A stretch of DNA of 51,779 nucleotides from Anaerolineae bacterium. GTDB lineage: Bacteria; Chloroflexota; Anaerolineae; Promineifilales; Promineifilaceae. The translations under genes and the position numbers were made by a program. The notes beneath the pieces are model-generated. The model did not search any database. It had not been told where the DNA came from and saw nothing but the letters and a program-made list of their open reading frames with translations. The stretch is from assembly GCA_007123775.1 (NCBI GenBank), contig SLGK01000265.1, positions 1-51,779 on the forward strand, given 5' to 3'. Positions 16,170-25,300 of this stretch are shown here, in pieces. The stretch's first letter is position 1, and each line of letters begins with the position of its first letter.

Positions 16170-16715
16170 ATGAAGAAAATTTTGATGATGGTAATCAGTT
16201 TTGTTGGTATATGCATAATCTCCATAACATCTTCTGCACAGGCCAGTAGTACCCAAAGCCAAATAGCAGATCAGCCTTTTGATTATGCCATTACAGAAGA
16301 TGGACGTGAGATTCCAATTTATCTCTATCAGCAAGAGCCTAAAATGATAGAAGCAGTTTTTGAACTTGGGTTAATATCTGACATAGAAATGAAGGAATAT
16401 AGTCAATTCGTTAAGAACAATGAAGTGACGCTTAACAGTGAGTGGTGCCCATGGGGTGGAGTACCTGCTCAATTGATCAGTGAGGGTTGGGATCACGATG
16501 ATGATTATTACAAAGATTACGAACACCCTATTGGTTGGGATCATGACTTCATTTGTATGACTGCTTTTTATTATTTGAAAGTTGGTGGTAACCCGCCCCA
16601 AGAATACCATTATGACTATTTTCCTGGTATCGCCAGACATCGTATCAAGATTGGTCTAACTGGCTTTCCATCGTGGTTTGCGTCACAACAAGCATTTATG
16701 CGATGGAACCAATAA
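16170..16715 (+). CDS. Hypothetical secreted protein, AT-rich
   Basis: A 181-residue protein with a clear signal peptide (M-K-K-I-L then a hydrophobic run, cleavage likely after A-Q-A near residue 25). The mature part is rich in aromatic and acidic residues, including D-D-D-Y-Y-K-D-Y and W-D-H-D-D, and two cysteines (in E-W-C-P-W-G and F-I-C-M-T) that could form a disulfide. AAGGAG precedes the ATG. Base composition is clearly lower in GC than the neighbours and no ACGGCCGT copy is present, so recent acquisition is plausible. I do not recognise the family. Confidence 0.75.
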   Translation: MKKILMMVISFVGICIISITSSAQASSTQSQIADQPFDYAITEDGREIPIYLYQQEPKMIEAVFELGLISDIEMKEYSQFVKNNEVTLNSEWCPWGGVPAQLISEGWDHDDDYYKDYEHPIGWDHDFICMTAFYYLKVGGNPPQEYHYDYFPGIARHRIKIGLTGFPSWFASQQAFMRWNQ

Positions 16716-16797
16716 AATCAGATGAATTAAGAGCTAGTATCATAAGACCAGCCACCTCTATAGCTGAATAGGATCAAAAAAGTATCTTAACTACGCT

Positions 16798-16906
16798 CTA
16801 GCAGTCTGTCGGAAAAGTACCTGTAGCCGCGGTTTCTTACCGCGTTTGCCAGAGACGAGGTAGGGATACCTCGGCTACAAAATGGGGTTCTCCGACAAGC
16901 TGCTAG
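16798..16906. mobile_element. 109-bp MITE-like element with terminal inverted repeats
   Basis: Terminal arms CTAGCAGTCTGTCGGA (16798-16813) and TCCGACAAGCTGCTAG (16891-16906) match as inverted repeats at 14 of 16 positions. Inside is a second imperfect pair (TGTAGCCG / CGGCTACA) and GCGGT...ACCGC. There is no coding capacity. This is the structure of a non-autonomous transposon relic; the parent element is not in the window. A related smaller hairpin, GTAGT/ACTAC with CGGTG/CACCG inside, follows at about 16926-16955. Confidence 0.7.
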
Positions 16907-17004
16907 CCGGTTTCTAACCGAGCAGTAGTGGCGCGGTGAGGACACCGACTACAACCAAAGGAACTAAATTGGTCCTATCATTAGCTGACAATAGGAAGAA
17001 TAAA

Positions 17005-17601
17005 ATGATATATAAACATTGTAAAAGAAGGGTGACTTATTTGTTGTTTAGTACCCTATTGATGTTAAGTGTTAGCTGTATGGTTAAAACAGATGCCGCT
17101 CGCCCTTTATCTACGTCCGAGTGGTTGCAGATCACAGATACAGAAGCCATTCTATTTTGGCCGCCACCACTAAACAGTGACTTTTTCCTTGGCCCTGCAT
17201 TAGTAGGGTCAGGACAATCTGAGTATGTTCGTATCCTCTATGGTCCCCATACAGCTTTGTCAACCGAATCCTTTACCTTTTATGTTGGCCAAGGTGTTGG
17301 CCAAGAGGGTAATGTCCCGGTTGATTTCGGACGCAGCCGGTCAGATACCATCTCTCGCCTGGAAACAGTCTTGATTGCCGATCAATTGGTTGAGGTAGAG
17401 TTGTTAACTCGCACCGGTTTGCCTGACCAGGGCATTGCCCTTTTTCAGATAGACGATACCCATGTTGTTATTCAGTGGCGGGACGTTGGTGAACGGACGA
17501 TGTTGACTTTATTGGAGGAAAACATTGTTCATCTATCACCTAATGATTCGACTTTAATCACTGATATTGATAATGCTATCAGTGCTATTCCGGGAAAATA
17601 G
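17005..17601 (+). CDS. Hypothetical lipoprotein or secreted protein
   Basis: A 198-residue protein. The N-terminus has positive residues and a hydrophobic run ending in L-S-V-S-C, a weak lipobox that may still be lipidated. The remainder is predicted mostly beta and soluble; I do not recognise it. The ATG at 17005 has AGGAAG upstream; the longer frame starting 69 bases earlier runs into repeat DNA and lacks a ribosome site. Like its left neighbour it is lower in GC than the surroundings and free of ACGGCCGT. The following 18 bases lead into a receiver-domain remnant. Confidence 0.7.
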   Translation: MIYKHCKRRVTYLLFSTLLMLSVSCMVKTDAARPLSTSEWLQITDTEAILFWPPPLNSDFFLGPALVGSGQSEYVRILYGPHTALSTESFTFYVGQGVGQEGNVPVDFGRSRSDTISRLETVLIADQLVEVELLTRTGLPDQGIALFQIDDTHVVIQWRDVGERTMLTLLEENIVHLSPNDSTLITDIDNAISAIPGK

Positions 17602-17618
17602 CCATGGGAACTCATTGA

Positions 17619-17756
17619 CCGGAAACGGCCGTGTTAATCCTGGCCACCCGCAACCTGGATGCTTATGCTTATCTGGCTGTCGCCCTGGAAGCAGGGGCTG
17701 CCGGCTTTCTCGTCAAAGTGGAAATGCCCGATACGATTGCGGAAGGTGCCCAATGA
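17619..17756 (+). pseudogene. Remnant of a response-regulator receiver domain
   Basis: Read in the frame starting P-E-T-A-V-L-I-L-A-T, the stretch encodes 45 residues ending at a TGA. It matches the second half of a NarL-type receiver: 'TAVLILAT.NLDAY.Y.A...GAAGFLVK', where the lysine before V-E-M-P is the conserved one. The phospho-acceptor half and any output domain are missing, and an in-frame stop precedes it. The TGA overlaps the ATG of the next gene (ATGA), as expected if an intact regulator once preceded that gene in an operon. Confidence 0.7.
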
Positions 17757-19963
17757 TTATTGCTTTATCGCTCTTAATTTCTATTAGCATTGCCTTTGTT
17801 TTGCTGCGCTTTAACAAGCGGCGCGACCATCCGGGCATCCGGCTCGTGGCCGGGGTGTGCCTTGTTGCCTCCTGGCTGTTGTCACGACCATTGCCACAAA
17901 TGTTTTTGCCCCTCATCGCTCTCTTCCTACTCACGGCTGGCACTCCCGGCCCCCAACCAACACCCGCTTTACCGCCAGAAGTGGCCCAACAAGTCCGCAT
18001 TGAGCTGCCGCCCGCGCCGCTGCACGGCCCACCCCCTTATCAGGCCACCTTGAGCGGCAGCGTGACCAACGGCCGTTCCTGCCAATCCCTGACCATCATC
18101 CCCGGCGACGGCACCAGCCACCCCCTCCCCTGCCTGGCCGAGACGGGCGGCCGTTTTAGCCTGGACCATACTTACGAAACGGCCGACACTTATTACGCCC
18201 ACGCTGTTATGACTCTGAACGACGGCCAGACGGTCCGCTCCAACAGCCAGACGGTGGTGGTAGCCCCGGAACCGCCGGCCGATTGGACGGCCGTTTTCAT
18301 CTGGTGGTCGCTCTGGCTACTGCTGGTGGGGCTGGCGGCCGTGGGCTTTGTCATTTGCTATCGGCGCAGCGACCGCTGGCGGCGCTGGGGACTGTTGGGC
18401 ATTGGGCTGCTGCTGATAACGGCCGTTCCCCCCTTCTCCTACCTGCCCGACCCGCTCGGTATCGTCTGGGCGCTGCGTGGGGGCTATGTGGAAGACAGCC
18501 GCCTGCCCCTGGCCAACCGCTTTGTCCTGCGTGAAAATGGGACCGAACAGCTACGGCCGTTTCTCAACGGTCTCATTGGGCAAATGGGGCTGGACCCGCT
18601 TCATCCCACAGAACCAATGACCGGCTACAGTTTCGGCCGTGCCTATGGCCATACCTGGGGCCGGGCCGAGGTGGAGGTGATTTTCCATTATGCTGACGGC
18701 TCGCAGCATCGTTACGCGGTGCCGCTCAGTCAGCCCCGTTCGCTGTGGGGCCACTTTTACCGGCGGGATTGGCACTACGACGGGTTGGCCCGGCTGCAAG
18801 CCGAACACCGGTCGCTGGGTGATATTCCCCTGGTTACTGAACCGGCGTTGGCTACCCCCGAACGGCTGCATACGATTCAGACCGATTGGACCACGCGCTA
18901 CGGCCGTTTTAGCTATCACTATGAACCCCGGCTGAGTTGGTCGCCCGACGGTCAGGCCGCTTTCTGGCTGGGGGCCATGACCGACCGCACGGCCGAATTA
19001 TGGCTGCTGCCGCTGAATGGAGACCCGCAAAAAGTGACCGATGCGGCTACCCACGCATTCTGGTCGCCCGTAGACGACACCCTGTTTTACCTCCACCACG
19101 AGCGGCAGGAGCGATTTTGGGGCATACACGAAAGCGTATCCACCACGCTCTACCGGCTGCGACCGGGTGAACAACCCCAGCAGTGGTTAAGCTGGCCTAT
19201 CTGGTTGCAGCCAACAGTGGGGCCGTCCGGTATCTGGTATATCAGCGAGGGACAGTTGTGGCTGCTGCCTTACGATAGTGACACCCCCCAGGCGATACGG
19301 CCGTTGCCGCGCAACCCCAACCGCATCCCAACCTACATTTCACCCGATGAGCAATGGCTGGTGGGCTATTGTGGTACTGGCGAAGGGTCTTATGTTAACC
19401 TGTGCCTGCTCACGACCGAGCCATCTGAGTGGCAGCGGCCCTTGCCCCTGACAGATGGCCGGGAGGTGGGGTTTGGTACTGCTCGACCGCTGGGCGATCA
19501 ACTGGCCTCAGTGGTGGCTGTTTCCTGGCGGCCCGATGGCAACATGCTGGCGCTGGCTCAGCTAGGCAAGACGGGCAGCAGCGCCATGTTGCTCGAACCA
19601 ACGGAGTTATTGCTCTATGAGTTGCGTGATACAGCGGAACCACTGCCTGAGCCGCGCCGGGTGTCAGTTACCCCGTCACACGATGCTATTGTACTTATCA
19701 GTGAACCGGCATGGCCGCACCGGGAGCGGCTTGGTCCCCCGGCTGGTTTGGACATTCTGGGCTGGCTGCCGGCCGGGGAGCGGCTGCTGCTGCAAACCTA
19801 CCCGTCCGGCGGGCGGCGGCTGATTTTGGTGGATGGGGTGGCGGAAACGGCCGTTGACCTCAGCCAACGTCGTTGGGATGCCCTATTTGCCCTCCACCCC
19901 GATGGGGAGACGCTGCTGCTGAGCAACGGCCGGGGCAGCTTCTGGCGCAGCCAGTTGGAATAG
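17753..19963 (+). CDS. Large membrane-anchored protein with TolB-like propeller
   Basis: A 736-residue protein. Two membrane segments come first (about 1-20 and 31-60), then a PKD-like beta domain (about 75-165), a third membrane segment (about 180-200) with a fourth close by (about 212-230), and from about residue 390 a beta-propeller of the WD40/TolB type with repeated S-W-S-P-D-G-Q-A-A-F-W, S-W-R-P-D-G-N-M-L-A-L-A and L-H-P-D-G-E-T-L-L-L blades. Start: ATG at 17753 with GGAAGG upstream, overlapping the remnant regulator's stop. It contains many ACGGCCGT sites. Function unknown; likely a surface sensor or binding protein. A neighbouring lipoprotein follows after a hairpin. Confidence 0.72.
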   Translation: MIIALSLLISISIAFVLLRFNKRRDHPGIRLVAGVCLVASWLLSRPLPQMFLPLIALFLLTAGTPGPQPTPALPPEVAQQVRIELPPAPLHGPPPYQATLSGSVTNGRSCQSLTIIPGDGTSHPLPCLAETGGRFSLDHTYETADTYYAHAVMTLNDGQTVRSNSQTVVVAPEPPADWTAVFIWWSLWLLLVGLAAVGFVICYRRSDRWRRWGLLGIGLLLITAVPPFSYLPDPLGIVWALRGGYVEDSRLPLANRFVLRENGTEQLRPFLNGLIGQMGLDPLHPTEPMTGYSFGRAYGHTWGRAEVEVIFHYADGSQHRYAVPLSQPRSLWGHFYRRDWHYDGLARLQAEHRSLGDIPLVTEPALATPERLHTIQTDWTTRYGRFSYHYEPRLSWSPDGQAAFWLGAMTDRTAELWLLPLNGDPQKVTDAATHAFWSPVDDTLFYLHHERQERFWGIHESVSTTLYRLRPGEQPQQWLSWPIWLQPTVGPSGIWYISEGQLWLLPYDSDTPQAIRPLPRNPNRIPTYISPDEQWLVGYCGTGEGSYVNLCLLTTEPSEWQRPLPLTDGREVGFGTARPLGDQLASVVAVSWRPDGNMLALAQLGKTGSSAMLLEPTELLLYELRDTAEPLPEPRRVSVTPSHDAIVLISEPAWPHRERLGPPAGLDILGWLPAGERLLLQTYPSGGRRLILVDGVAETAVDLSQRRWDALFALHPDGETLLLSNGRGSFWRSQLE

Positions 19964-19970
19964 AAGCTAT

Positions 19971-20029
19971 TGCGTATTTCGTAGTGCGTAGCCAAGTGGC
20001 AAGACGCAATACGTAATACGAAATACGCA
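19971..20029. repeat. TGCGTA-type hairpin
   Basis: Arms at 19971-19983 (TGCGTATTTCGTA) and 20017-20029 pair perfectly over 13 bases; the loop contains further copies of GCGTA and TACG words. It lies eight bases after the stop of the propeller gene and may also stop transcription, though no T run follows. Confidence 0.75.
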
Positions 20030-20106
20030 CTACGCCTTCTCCATGTCTTTTTGACGCCTACCCAACGCTGCTTGACACGGGTTTGCCCGGTTGTTAGGAT
20101 GATAAT

Positions 20107-21477
20107 ATGGACCGAAAAAAGAGCCTGATGACACCTTTTTTGTTCACCCTAATCTTGTTGCTCAGCCTGGGCACTACTGCGTGTGGTGGGGTGGAAACGG
20201 CCGTAATCGACCCGCCCCCAGCCACGCCCACCCCGACCATTTTGCCGACCAATACAGTTGCCCCTCCAACAGCGACAGCCACGCCTATACCGACGGCTAC
20301 GGCCACGCTGCCCCCCACAATGACCCCCACAGCCTCCCCGACACCCCTGCCTGACTGGGGCTGGCATGATTTGGGCCGGACACCCGTTCGCTTCCAACTG
20401 CCCAATAACTGGCAGCAGGTCTTTCCGGGCTATGCCAACCCCGATTGGCGGCGCTACCAGTCGGCCGTTACCAACTCCATTATTGGCGTGCGTAACCACA
20501 CCATTAGCGGGGGTCAAGATGGCCTGACCTGGCTGCGGCAGAACCGGGGGCAGATTCACAGTACCGTCAGCGGCCTCATGGGCGACGCGGTTGGCCAAAA
20601 CGCCCTGGTGCAGGGACGACCCGCTTTCTGGACGGCGAGCGAAGGCGGCGGCACCTCTATCTTTGACATCTTCATTGATAATGGCGAGATGTTGATCCAC
20701 TTCTTCTACCAGAGCGCGGTCCTGCCCCGGCAGCCGGAGGAGATGGCGGTTTTCCTTACGTTGATTGAGACAACCCAATTTGCCACGCCGGTAACAGGCG
20801 ATACCGAGCTGCCCAGCGGCCTGATTGAGGGCCAGCTTTTGACCATTTTTGACGGGCCGCTCTCTTTTGACAGTGAACAACTATACACAATTGAGGGGGT
20901 AATTACCGAGGCAGATTTCTCCGGGCTGGTGGTAGAAACCGCTGCCGGGATGCGCTATGAGTTGTGGGGCGTGATACAGGAATATTATCATTTCCGGGGC
21001 CTGCCGGTCGCTTATGGTTGGGGCGTTGACCAACCGGGCCTCTTTGACCTGTCCGATTTGGGTGAGAGCCTGACTATTGTGGGTTATACCTCTGGTGAAA
21101 CACGCCTTTATCCCCTGCTTATTTTGCGCCCGGAAGCGGCCGACGCTGTGCCCATCCGCTACCAGCGCTTTTTTGACCTGAGCCGCTTTGCCCCAGAGCC
21201 GGCGCTGTTGGCCTATTACCCGGCCGAAGCTAACCTGATTTTATGGGGCACGTGGGAGGAAATACGGCCGTATCTCCACGACAGCCCCGATTTGGAACTG
21301 GCCGATGACGACCTGCTGCTGGCCTTTGGCGATTTGCACACGGCCGATCCGCCGCGCCTCATCCTGACTGAGCTGCATCGCCTGGATGAATTCTGCCGGC
21401 CTGTGGCTGTCGGTGAGGAACGGCCGTCTTGCCAGATTTACCACCTGTTCTGGCGGGAGAGTTCACAAACAGATTGA
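20107..21477 (+). CDS. Surface lipoprotein with Pro/Thr linker
   Basis: A 456-residue protein. A lipoprotein signal ends in L-G-T-T-A-C-G-G (Cys at about 26); a linker rich in Pro, Thr and Ala (about 37-80) follows, typical of surface lipoproteins in this group. The globular part starts near residue 83 with P-V-R-F-Q-L-P-N-N-W, resembling PsbP/Mog1-like or 'serine-protease-associated' domains that open with similar wording, but this is only a hint. The C-terminal half has a beta-rich domain around 245-340 (D-F-S-G-L-V-V-E-T-A-A-G-M-R-Y-E-L-W-G). Function unknown. It follows the propeller protein on the same strand and precedes the ECF sigma gene. Confidence 0.72.
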   Translation: MDRKKSLMTPFLFTLILLLSLGTTACGGVETAVIDPPPATPTPTILPTNTVAPPTATATPIPTATATLPPTMTPTASPTPLPDWGWHDLGRTPVRFQLPNNWQQVFPGYANPDWRRYQSAVTNSIIGVRNHTISGGQDGLTWLRQNRGQIHSTVSGLMGDAVGQNALVQGRPAFWTASEGGGTSIFDIFIDNGEMLIHFFYQSAVLPRQPEEMAVFLTLIETTQFATPVTGDTELPSGLIEGQLLTIFDGPLSFDSEQLYTIEGVITEADFSGLVVETAAGMRYELWGVIQEYYHFRGLPVAYGWGVDQPGLFDLSDLGESLTIVGYTSGETRLYPLLILRPEAADAVPIRYQRFFDLSRFAPEPALLAYYPAEANLILWGTWEEIRPYLHDSPDLELADDDLLLAFGDLHTADPPRLILTELHRLDEFCRPVAVGEERPSCQIYHLFWRESSQTD

Positions 21478-21531
21478 TAATTTGTTGACCAAAGACGAAG
21501 GACCGAAGGCGAATGTCTGGTGTAACGCTGT

Positions 21532-21609
21532 CACTTCGACAAGCTGAGTGCAAGTCTTTCTTCCTCTTTGAGAGGCCCCGCCAATAGCACACTCAAACCT
21601 GATAGGTTT
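21532..21609. repeat. Dispersed repeat and small hairpin
   Basis: Positions 21532-21552 match 50482-50502 in inverted orientation at 20 of 21 bases (core ACTTCGACAAGCT). A few bases on, AAACCTGATAGGTTT (21595-21609) forms a small palindrome of the GACCTG family. Both lie in the 240-base gap between the lipoprotein and sigma genes, which also holds an ACGGCCGT near 21630. Confidence 0.6.
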
Positions 21610-21717
21610 GGGCTTATATTGTAACCAAACGGCCGTTTCGTTTGTCATACTCGTTACAACCAACCCGTTCGTAAGCCGATTTTCCAAATCGGCCCAGATG
21701 GGATAAGGTAAACGTTT

Positions 21718-22251
21718 ATGGAAGAAGACGCCGGCCACTATCAGGCCGCTGCTAACAAAACGGCCGCTTTAGTCGCCGACCTATTTGAGCAATACCATAC
21801 GCCAATCTTCGCCTACCTCTACCGGCTGGTAGACAACCGGGAACTGGCCCACGACCTGACGCAGGAGACCTTCTTGCGCCTGCTACAGCAGGGCGACCGG
21901 CTGCAACAGGTAGACAACCGGCGGGCCTGGACCTACCGCATAGCCAGTAACCTGGCCTTCAACGTCCTTAAAAGGCAGCGCCGCTTCGCCTGGCTCCCCT
22001 GGCGGCAAGGGGACAGTCCCGCCTTGACCCAACCCGGCCCGGCCCAAACGGTGGCCGAGCAGGAAGCGGTCGAACAGGCATTGGCCGCCCTATCCCCCAA
22101 ATACCGCGCCCCGCTGCTCCTCTACAGCCATTACCAACTCAGTGTGCGCGAGATAGCGGCCGTTTTAGACATTAGCGAGAGTAACGTCAAAGTACGCCTT
22201 CATCGCGCCCGGCAGCAGTTTCGTGAGGTATATGAATGGGACGCAGATTGA
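21718..22251 (+). CDS. ECF-type RNA polymerase sigma factor
   Basis: A 177-residue sigma-70 family factor of the extracytoplasmic-function class. Region 2 is visible at about residues 22-90 (L-F-E-Q-Y-H-T-P-I-F-A-Y-L-Y-R-L, D-L-T-Q-E-T-F-L-R-L, A-W-T-Y-R-I-A-S-N-L-A) and region 4 at about 115-170 (A-L-A-A-L-S-P-K-Y-R-A-P-L-L-L-Y...I-A-A-V-L-D-I-S-E-S-N-V-K-V-R-L-H-R-A-R). The last few residues (W-D-A-D) and the stop codon are encoded by the left arm of the repeat at 22239-22309. The next gene is its anti-sigma factor. Confidence 0.95.
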   Translation: MEEDAGHYQAAANKTAALVADLFEQYHTPIFAYLYRLVDNRELAHDLTQETFLRLLQQGDRLQQVDNRRAWTYRIASNLAFNVLKRQRRFAWLPWRQGDSPALTQPGPAQTVAEQEAVEQALAALSPKYRAPLLLYSHYQLSVREIAAVLDISESNVKVRLHRARQQFREVYEWDAD

Positions 22252-22309
22252 CGCAGATGACGCAGATAAAAAAGAAAAAATCTGCGTTAATCTGCGTTCA
22301 TCTGCGTCC
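22239..22309. repeat. Large TCTGCG-type hairpin overlapping a gene end
   Basis: The left arm (22239-22267) repeats ACGCAGAT three times and the right arm (22280-22309) repeats ATCTGCG three times, with an A-rich loop between. It supplies the stop codon of the sigma gene and ends 18 bases before the anti-sigma start. The right arm matches the single-arm copy at 3284-3314. It would fold into a long hairpin in the sigma/anti-sigma transcript and might lower downstream expression (inference). Confidence 0.85.
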
Positions 22310-22326
22310 TAATAAAAGGTTTGACA

Positions 22327-25300
22327 ATGAGCGAACACAGTCAAGTTGAACGACAAATAGCCATTTACCGGGAGTTGAGCGCGGCCGAGCGGCGGGCGGT
22401 GGACCGGCACGTGCAGCATTGTGCCGCCTGCGCTCGGACGCAGGCCGTCTATCAGGCGATGGATGGGGCGCTGGTCCGCTTGCCTATGCCCGTGCCGGAT
22501 GCCGGTTTGCGGTCCGGCTTTTATGCGGTGCTGGCCGAGGCACAGCCGCCGCAGCCGTTCTTGACCCTGGTCATGGGCCGCTTACCCGCTTTGGCCGCCC
22601 AGTTGGTGCTGCTGGCCGTTCTGCTGGTGCTGGGTTGGACCATCTGGCAAGGGGTGGATGAATGGATGGCGGCAGAGCCAACGGCCGTTGTCGCCACAGT
22701 CACGCCTGATGCGTCCGCTTTGACCGAGCAAATCTATATTAGCTTGCAGGATGTCCGTTACATCAGCGAGGCAACCGTGATCGACATTACCGTCCACACC
22801 GACGCTCGTTGGGTTCCCAATGTGCCAACCGCCTCCCCGCCGTTGGGGTTAATGGCCCGCGACATGCACCTGACTGACAGTGAGGGGCGTGAATATCCCG
22901 GTCAGGGGGTTTTTGGGGGGGTGGCCACTGTTGACCCCGCCACCGGTAAGGGATTGTTCGATCTAAGCCTCCAGTTTGGCCCCATTGCCCCAGATGCCGG
23001 ACAGTTGACCCTGGCATTTAACCTGGAATTTACCAATTTACCCGCCGCTGATATGTTGACTATCGCGCTAGACGGCCGTCAACCCGGCGACACCTGGACC
23101 GAAGCACAGGCCATTTCTTTTGCCGGCCTGCCGCTGGACATTGACTATACGTTGACTCCCCACACCGGCGGTCCGGCCGATGCCCTGCTGTTGGCCCTGC
23201 ACGTTGCCCCGCCGCCCTGGCCGGACATCCGCTTAATCTGCCTGACACTGTACGAAGACAGCCAGGCACTTGACCTGATCAACCAATGTGCCGCCAGCGA
23301 TGGCTCGATCAGCCACCATTATGCCCTCAATGAGGGGCTGCCGGCCGAACTGGTCAGCCTGTTTACCAGCGCCAGCCTTTACCTGGAACCGGCTTGGCAC
23401 CTGACATGGGCCGTGCCGGAAACGGCCGTTTCTACAGAAACAAGCGTTCCCACACCCACCCCCTTAGCCACCACGCCAACCACAGCCACGCCCCAAATCC
23501 AAACCAGCGATGGCATTACCGTGACCCTGCTGGATGTGGTTTATGGTGATGATGAATTGGTAATCGAAGCTGTTCTGGGTCGGCATGATCAGGTGGCAAC
23601 TGCCCGCCTCTTTGACGACAAAAACCGGCCCTATGCACCTACCCAAACCCCACGTGCCGAACACCAGCCAGAAACCGGGCAAAACCTGCTGACGCTGCGC
23701 TTTCCGCCGGTGGCGGCCGATGCCCAACAGTTGACGCTGCAACTAACGCTGGAAATCAGCCGCCAGGCGGACCGAACCTTGATGATGGATTTGAACGGCC
23801 GTCAATGGGGCGATGTCTGGCCGCTGGACGAGACAATTCAGCTTGGCACCTGGCCGGTGCGGCTGACGCATGCGCGACTGGCCCCACCCGGCCAGGAAGC
23901 GGTCGGCCCGCCCTCCCCATTTGCCCGCCTGGAAATAACAGCCGAACCGATTCTGACATCCGGCGTGTCATTAGGCTGCCTCTTTTTATATTGGGAAGAC
24001 GGCAGGGGGCATGGCGGCGGTTGCAGCAGCGGCCTTGAGCAAATTGTCGCCTATGTAGATTTACCAGATGGCCTGCCCAGCCAGCCACAGCCCTTGACTA
24101 TCGAAGGCTCACTCTATCTGGACGGACCGTGGCAGTTTGCCTGGGCGCTGCCGGGGGCAACGGCCGTTTCACCCACAGCCACCACTGATACGGCCGATCT
24201 CCTGCCCCAACCCCTAACACCCATCTTTACGGCCCCGACCATCCGGCTTTCACCGCCTGTCTGGATGATGGGTGATCATCAATGGGCCGCCAACAGTGAC
24301 TGGTTTGGTTTTGGCGTTATAGATGAGGGGCAAGAAGACGACCGCGCCTTCCTGGGCCACATCCATTTTCTCAATCTGCACAGCCAGGAAGTTTGCCCCT
24401 TCCCCCACCAGGGCGACATGATGCAGATGGTGGGCTGGGCTGAGGATGATACGGCCGTTATCTACAACGCCCAACAACCCATCGGTGCCGGTTGGCAGGG
24501 TATCCCCTGTAGCGATACCTGGCAGCCGGTAGCCGACATCACCGATCTCTACCTGCCGCCCCAATTCTTCAACCCCATCGCAAGCCCCATTTCACCAGAT
24601 GAGACTTATCGAGCTGAAGCCCTGGTGACTGAGGAGGGTCAGGGCAACATCTGGATCAACCTGAGCCTGATCGAGCAGGCGTCCGGGCTGGCGGTCAACA
24701 ACTTTACCTACCTGCACGAAGGCAGCCTGCCCAACCGCTTTACCAACGTCTGGTATTTGCGCGAAAATCCGGAAGCCGGTAGATGGCTGGACGACGAGAC
24801 TTTCCTGGTGAACATGACGCTGGATCATGGGCCGCTGCTGCTGACCACCGGCGGTGAGGTGGTTAACCTGGCCCGCGACCTGTTTGACGTGCCGGAGCGG
24901 ATAGGCCAGCAAGGGGAATTCTTGCTAACGGCGGAAGCGGTCTATCAGGCTGATACCGGCACCTTTGACTTTCTCTTGTCGGCCAGTTTCAATGTCAATG
25001 CTGCCCCGCCTGCTTTGCTGTATCATGGCGACAGCGGTATTGTGGAGCAATTACCGGCCGAGGCCTCCCAGTTTGTTTTTTCAGCAAACGGCCGTTGGCT
25101 GGCTATCTATCAGCAACCCACTATGATCACCAGCCAGGTTGGTTATGACCGCTGGCTGCGCCCGGTCAAACCGGCGGGCAACGAGAACTATGTCCTGCTG
25201 CCCGGTGAGGCCCACCGCCACCGCCACCTCGACGCCAACTGGGAACGGCTGGCTATCGTGGACAGCGTCACCGGTCGTGTCACCATTCAAACCTTCCCCG

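Noticed and set aside
22239..22309. Rho-independent terminator after the sigma gene
   Set aside because: The hairpin is built of iterated words, its right side lacks a T run, and the anti-sigma gene follows after 18 bases, so it is better explained as a repeat.
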